From: Candidatus Bathyarchaeota archaeon
GTDB lineage: Archaea > Thermoproteota > Bathyarchaeia > 40CM-2-53-6 > RBG-13-38-9
Reading direction: 5' to 3'
Length of the DNA: 8,356 nt
Assembly (NCBI GenBank): GCA_026394315.1
Contig: JAPKYM010000252.1
Location: 1 to 8,356, forward strand
Positions 5,466 through 8,356 of this stretch are shown piece after piece. Made by a program: the position numbers and the translations under genes. How positions within the stretch are numbered: position 1 is the first letter of the stretch; every line of letters begins with the position of its first letter. The notes beneath the pieces are model-generated. The model was given only the letters and a program-made list of their open reading frames with translations. It did no database searches and was not told where the DNA came from.

Positions 5466-6581
5466 ATGTTCAGAAGGATCAAGGAGAAGCTAGTTCAAGG
5501 CAAAACCCGACTCATCATCCCCATAGCATTGATCACTGTCCTGAAGATCCTAGCCTCGCTTTTTGTTTATCAGCGATTAAGTGTCCTCGGAAAGTTCTTC
5601 ACCCCTTGGATGGAGGCTTGGGGAAACTCCGGTCCAGCGCAGCAATGGGTCTACCTGTTCAGTGCACAAGACTCAGGATTCTATGTTGCACTGGCTAAAG
5701 GTTGGTATGAATACCCGATGTATGTCTTCTTCCCCGCCTACCCAGTACTCTGCAAATTCATCGGCTGGGCTATAGGCGACTTCTGGACAGCCGCTTTCAT
5801 AATATCCTTCGGTTTTGGCTTGGCTTCTCTTCCTGTGTTTCAGCTGATCGCTGAGGATTACATGCAAAGGCCAGAGGCTATGGCATCGACAGTACTTGCT
5901 GCCACATTTCCATACGTCTTTCTCTTCACAACAATCTCATACACCGAATCACTATTCCTTTTCTCCTCACTGGCTACGTGGTACCTCTACCAACGAGACA
6001 GATTTCTCCCGTCGATTATGGCAGCAACCCTTGCAGCTCTCACCAAGACTTATGGAATCACAATAGTGATCCCAGTGGCCATTGGACTACTTGAAAAGAG
6101 AAAATTCAGAAAGCTTTCACTTCTGGCGGTTCCAGTTGCAGCTCTTCTTGGGTGGATGTACTACATATGTCAGCGGTCTGGAGACCTATTCGTATTCTCC
6201 ACTCAGCAGTCATACTGGATGAAGCTCGGAGTCCAGTTTGGATGGTTGCAGCACTACATTATGCCGCTCCTAGACTTTAACGTGTGGACATTTCCAAAAT
6301 TTGACTACCTGCTTGTGGCTTTCATAATCTTTTTCGGCTACCTGACTTTCTGCGTCTTCAGAATCGATGCGAGACTAGGCGTATACAGCCTGTCGCTATT
6401 TATTCCGCTTCTTTACCTCGGGAACTTCATTTCACTCCCGAGATTCTTCGCTTTCATCTTTCCAATATGGTTAGTCGTAAAGACTAGAAATCTGCCTGCT
6501 CTGGTGGTTGCTGTTGCTTTTTTCATGCTGAATAGCTTGCTAATTTGGTACCAATTCGTACTTGGAATATGGGTTGCTTAA
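5466..6581 (+). CDS. PIG-V-like GT-C fold glycosyltransferase (predicted dolichyl-phosphate-mannose type mannosyltransferase)
   Basis: A 371-residue multi-pass membrane protein resembling the PIG-V / Mannosyl_trans2 branch of GT-C glycosyltransferases, which use a lipid-phosphate-linked sugar on the outer face of the membrane. Visible signatures: a first span at about 15-35; an extracytoplasmic loop with AQDSGFYVALAKGWYEYP (67-84), whose D69 sits where the family has its catalytic Asp; FFPAYPVL (88-95); SYTESLFLFSSLATWYLYQR (158-177); LAALTKTYGI (189-198), the counterpart of the family's L-TR--G motif; and PRFFAFIFP (325-333) near the C-terminus. About nine or ten hydrophobic spans are seen. 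The gene starts 70 bp after the preceding membrane gene; a weak CTTATC about 28 bp before the ATG may be its own promoter. Likely roles are lipid- or protein-glycan mannosylation; donor and acceptor are unknown. Confidence 0.72.
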   Translation: MFRRIKEKLVQGKTRLIIPIALITVLKILASLFVYQRLSVLGKFFTPWMEAWGNSGPAQQWVYLFSAQDSGFYVALAKGWYEYPMYVFFPAYPVLCKFIGWAIGDFWTAAFIISFGFGLASLPVFQLIAEDYMQRPEAMASTVLAATFPYVFLFTTISYTESLFLFSSLATWYLYQRDRFLPSIMAATLAALTKTYGITIVIPVAIGLLEKRKFRKLSLLAVPVAALLGWMYYICQRSGDLFVFSTQQSYWMKLGVQFGWLQHYIMPLLDFNVWTFPKFDYLLVAFIIFFGYLTFCVFRIDARLGVYSLSLFIPLLYLGNFISLPRFFAFIFPIWLVVKTRNLPALVVAVAFFMLNSLLIWYQFVLGIWVA

Positions 6582-6689
6582 GCCGTATTCCCATTCAAAA
6601 AATGGATTATTGAACATGCAATTTATGCCACCACCAAAAGATTAAGTAATCGTTGGAAAACGATCTGCTGCATCTGCGAAGTGACCTTG
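6582..6689 (+). promoter_or_regulatory. Leader and probable promoter of the small DMT-like gene, with a GNRA-capped hairpin
   Basis: TTTATG (6622-6627) is a weak TATA-like box that would place a start site near 6650. At 6649-6664 ATCGTT and AACGAT form a perfect 6-bp stem capped by GGAA, a GNRA tetraloop in RNA. It ends 25 nt before the preferred ATG at 6690. The role is unknown. No gene is seen in this gap. Confidence 0.3.
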
Positions 6690-7157
6690 ATGAGCAAAGA
6701 AACATTCATAGTATCTTTGGCCGTGATTACCATCTCAGGCACCCTAGGATATATACTCTACAAATACGGGACCAACAGCCTTGGAGCCATCACCTTCGAA
6801 AGACTCGGCGAGATCAGACTGACAGGACAGTCAATCATTTACCTGGTGCTCATGCTATTGGGCTTCGGTGTTGTCGCTTACAGTGGGCTTGAGCTGAAAA
6901 ATGACATGTTTATTATGCGGTACTTGTTTACGCCAGCAATTTTCTTAGGGCTGGTTGTGCTGTTCATATCCCGATTCCTGATTGGGATCCCGCTCTCAAT
7001 CAGCGGAGTAGGCAAACTCACAGCTATTCTGACAGCACTGGTAGTCATCTCTACGGCGATTGCCAGCAATATCTTCTTCAAAGAAAGCTTCTCTCTAAGA
7101 GCCGTGGCAGGCATAGCACTTGGAGTTATATCTGTCCTGCTTATCGGCGAGGGCTGA
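6690..7157 (+). CDS. Small DMT-superfamily (EamA/SMR-like) membrane protein
   Basis: A 155-residue membrane protein with four to five hydrophobic spans at about 5-24, 46-66, 78-97, 107-127 and 136-153. The C-terminal half, ending IASNIFFKESFSLRAVAGI followed by ALGVISVLLIG, shows the drug/metabolite transporter pattern: a Glu near the end of one helix (FKES, E132) and then a G-rich final helix. The N-terminal GTLGYILYKYGTNSLG also resembles the first DMT helix. The length suggests a half-size SMR-like transporter that would work as a dimer; substrate unknown. The ATG at 6690 is preferred because GTGA (6681-6684) lies 5 nt upstream as a partial Shine-Dalgarno; a GTG at 6681 in the same frame would add three residues. 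It follows the glycosyltransferase by 108 bp and may be transcribed separately. Confidence 0.62.
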   Translation: MSKETFIVSLAVITISGTLGYILYKYGTNSLGAITFERLGEIRLTGQSIIYLVLMLLGFGVVAYSGLELKNDMFIMRYLFTPAIFLGLVVLFISRFLIGIPLSISGVGKLTAILTALVVISTAIASNIFFKESFSLRAVAGIALGVISVLLIGEG

Positions 7158-7162
7158 ACTGG

Positions 7163-7175
7163 AGGAGCTACTCCT
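7163..7175 (+). terminator. Short hairpin just after the DMT-like gene
   Basis: AGGAG (7163-7167) and CTCCT (7171-7175) form a 5-bp stem with a 3-nt loop, six bases after the stop codon at 7157. There is no T-run, so termination here is only a possibility. Confidence 0.25.
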
Positions 7176-7196
7176 GCTAAGTAACACTCTCGATCG

Positions 7197-7300
7197 GTGA
7201 TCTAACACGGGATGCAACCCGGGGTCTTCTCAAGGTTCAGGCAGGCTTACATTGAACTAGCAAGAAAGCCCACCCCTTCAGGGGTGAAATGAATTGCGCT
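7197..7300 (+). mobile_element. IS200/IS605-type element end: structured noncoding region 5' of tnpB
   Basis: This stretch has no convincing gene but holds three nested-style hairpins in 80 bases: CGGG/CCCG (7208-7211 with 7218-7221), GTTCA/TGAAC (7235-7239 with 7253-7257), and CACCCCT/AGGGGTG (7271-7277 with 7280-7286; TTCA loop if one pair is left open). The last is preceded by AAGCC and followed by GAAATGAATTGCG. An AAGCC-plus-GC-hairpin block of this kind is typical of the subterminal end structures of IS605-group elements and of the 3' end of omega-RNAs. Lying about 75 bp before tnpB, it could be the left-end hairpin of this element. Alternatively it could be the right end of an earlier, deleted copy: a short frame ending LLKVQAGLH at a TGA (7252-7254) could be the tail of a lost tnpB. 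I cannot place the exact boundary. Confidence 0.45.
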
Positions 7301-7308
7301 CCAGAGTG

Positions 7309-7331
7309 AGACGTTTGCGGCTTAAATGTCT
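7309..7331 (+). repeat. Inverted repeat in the tnpB leader
   Basis: AGACGTTT (7309-7316) pairs with AAATGTCT (7324-7331), eight pairs with one G:U wobble, around a 7-nt loop. An alternative pairing CCAGA (7301-7305) with TCTGG (7329-7333) would compete with it. It lies 30 bp before the tnpB ATG and may be part of the element's left end or a leader structure limiting tnpB expression. Confidence 0.4.
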
Positions 7332-7360
7332 GGCGCTTCAATAATAATGCTGGTAGTTTC

Positions 7361-8356
7361 ATGCAGAGAACCAACACCTTCATCCCTGCTCCAACAGTGG
7401 AGCAAGAGAGGATTCTGAGGGATAAAGCTACCAACTGTGCTAAATTATGGAATGAGGCAACCTACCGCAAAAGACAGGCATGCATGAACTATCAACCCCT
7501 AGACTGGGAATGTAAAGACTTCTATCAAAAGTACAAGCCACTAATCGATTCATCGACAACACAACAAATACTCAGGAAGAGCAACGAATCATGGAGAAGC
7601 TTCTTCACATTAAAGCAGCTGGAGCGAGAAGGCAAACTTCCACCGAACATTGAGAAGGTATGCATGCCGGGATACTGGAAGAGAAATGGAAAATACAAAT
7701 TGATGATGATTCTGAGGAACGACTGCTACAGTGTAAAGGATGGGGTGATGAGACTGCCAAAGAAATTAGAAGTACCCATCAAGGGTAAGCCGAGATGGAG
7801 CGGAAGACAGGGTAGAGCCGAAGTCATCTATGATAACATGGATAAGAAGTGGCGTGTCTTTCAGGCTGTAAATGTGAAGCCAATATTCAAGCCGCAAGGC
7901 TCCAAGACATGCTACATCGACATCGGTATCATTAACTTGTTCACCATCTGGCTTAAGGGATGGAGACAACCGATAGCATTCAGCTGGAGAAATCTACTCT
8001 CTGATTGGTGGTACTGGAACAAGAGAATAGCGGACTGTCAGAGCAGACTTGAAACAATCAATGGCAAGAAAAGTTCGAAGCGACTCAGCAAACTCTACAG
8101 GATAAGGCAACGGAGGTTCCGACAAGCCATCAACACCATGATAAGGAGCATGGTGAGAGACCTCTACGAACTTGGCGCCTCAAAGATCATTATTAGAGAC
8201 CTGACAGGCATCAGAGAGAACAATGATAATGGAAAGAAGAGCAACTCGATGATCCATAACTTCTGGAGCTTCAAATACATCATTCAAAGACTAAAGTGTA
8301 CAGCACAAGAATATGGCATAAGAGTGAAAGAAGTAAGCGAATACAAGACCTCCAGC
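7361..8356 (+). CDS. tnpB: TnpB / IS605 OrfB family RNA-guided nuclease-like protein, 3'-truncated by the window edge
   Basis: An open frame of 332 codons from ATG 7361 to the last base, with no stop in the window. TnpB proteins are encoded by IS200/IS605-group elements; active ones cleave DNA guided by an omega-RNA from the element's right end, which would lie beyond this window. Seen here: a TnpB-type N-terminus with PTVEQERILRDKATNCAKLW (11-30) and NEATYRKRQA; STTQQILRKSNESWRSFF (65-82); KLPP (92-95); RuvC-I CYIDIGIINLFTIW with Asp187; a basic helical segment 219-266; and KIIIRDLTGIREN (275-287) at the RuvC-II position, where Arg279 replaces the usual Glu. The frame stops at YKTSS, just before the expected Cys4 zinc finger and RuvC-III Asp. 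The ATG is the first in frame after a TGA about 50 bp upstream. No tnpA is present 5' of it, so it is an IS1341-type, solo or domesticated tnpB as far as visible. Confidence 0.88.
   Translation, partial: MQRTNTFIPAPTVEQERILRDKATNCAKLWNEATYRKRQACMNYQPLDWECKDFYQKYKPLIDSSTTQQILRKSNESWRSFFTLKQLEREGKLPPNIEKVCMPGYWKRNGKYKLMMILRNDCYSVKDGVMRLPKKLEVPIKGKPRWSGRQGRAEVIYDNMDKKWRVFQAVNVKPIFKPQGSKTCYIDIGIINLFTIWLKGWRQPIAFSWRNLLSDWWYWNKRIADCQSRLETINGKKSSKRLSKLYRIRQRRFRQAINTMIRSMVRDLYELGASKIIIRDLTGIRENNDNGKKSNSMIHNFWSFKYIIQRLKCTAQEYGIRVKEVSEYKTSS

Noticed and set aside
7158..7360. A tnpA (Y1 transposase) gene upstream of tnpB
   Set aside because: No frame longer than about 25 codons with Y1 motifs (HUH or catalytic Tyr) is present between the DMT-like gene and tnpB.
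7237..7434. 65-codon - strand frame over the tnpB leader and start
   Set aside because: Covers the hairpin region and the tnpB N-terminus in antisense; no family features and no ribosome binding site.
1..8356. CRISPR array, rRNA or tRNA genes
   Set aside because: No regularly spaced direct repeats and no rRNA- or tRNA-like segments were found on reading both strands.

Overview
The window reads as archaeal chromosome. It has archaeal-type ribosomal proteins uS13 and uS4 in the order rps13-rps4, a cluster of tetrahydromethanopterin (H4MPT) pterin-biosynthesis genes (mptA, mptE, beta-RFAP synthase), TATA-like promoter elements close to start codons, and short or overlapping gene junctions. H4MPT implies archaeal C1 metabolism. 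Gene content would fit a TACK-lineage archaeon (for example a Bathyarchaeia-like organism) or a methanogen-related lineage, but I cannot fix the taxon from this sequence.

Left part (1-3640): the H4MPT region. The 3' two thirds of beta-ribofuranosylaminobenzene 5'-phosphate synthase (+) runs off the left edge. It converges on a DUF1464 ASKHA-fold kinase-like gene (-), with a T-tailed hairpin between the two. Divergent from DUF1464, only 29 bp away, is mptE (6-hydroxymethyl-7,8-dihydropterin pyrophosphokinase, +), which converges on mptA (GTP cyclohydrolase IV, -, TTG start). MptA opens the pterin branch, MptE activates the pterin, and RFAP synthase makes the arylamine/phenol-ribose branch, so three enzymes of one cofactor pathway sit together. 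DUF1464 is the unassigned member. A possible 39-codon ORF lies just upstream of mptA on the same strand.

Middle part (3641-6581): a promoter region with TATA-like boxes, then rps13, rps4 and a six-helix membrane protein whose ATG overlaps the rps4 stop codon (ATGA). The usual archaeal continuation, rps11 and then the RNA polymerase D subunit, is absent. A PIG-V-like GT-C glycosyltransferase follows after 70 bp.

Right part (6582-8356): a small DMT/SMR-like membrane protein, a structured 200-bp noncoding stretch resembling an IS200/IS605 element end, and a TnpB (IS605 OrfB) gene that stays open to the right edge (332 codons visible). This TnpB has the RuvC-I Asp but carries Arg where the canonical RuvC-II Glu is expected. 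No tnpA, CRISPR array, tRNA or rRNA was seen.
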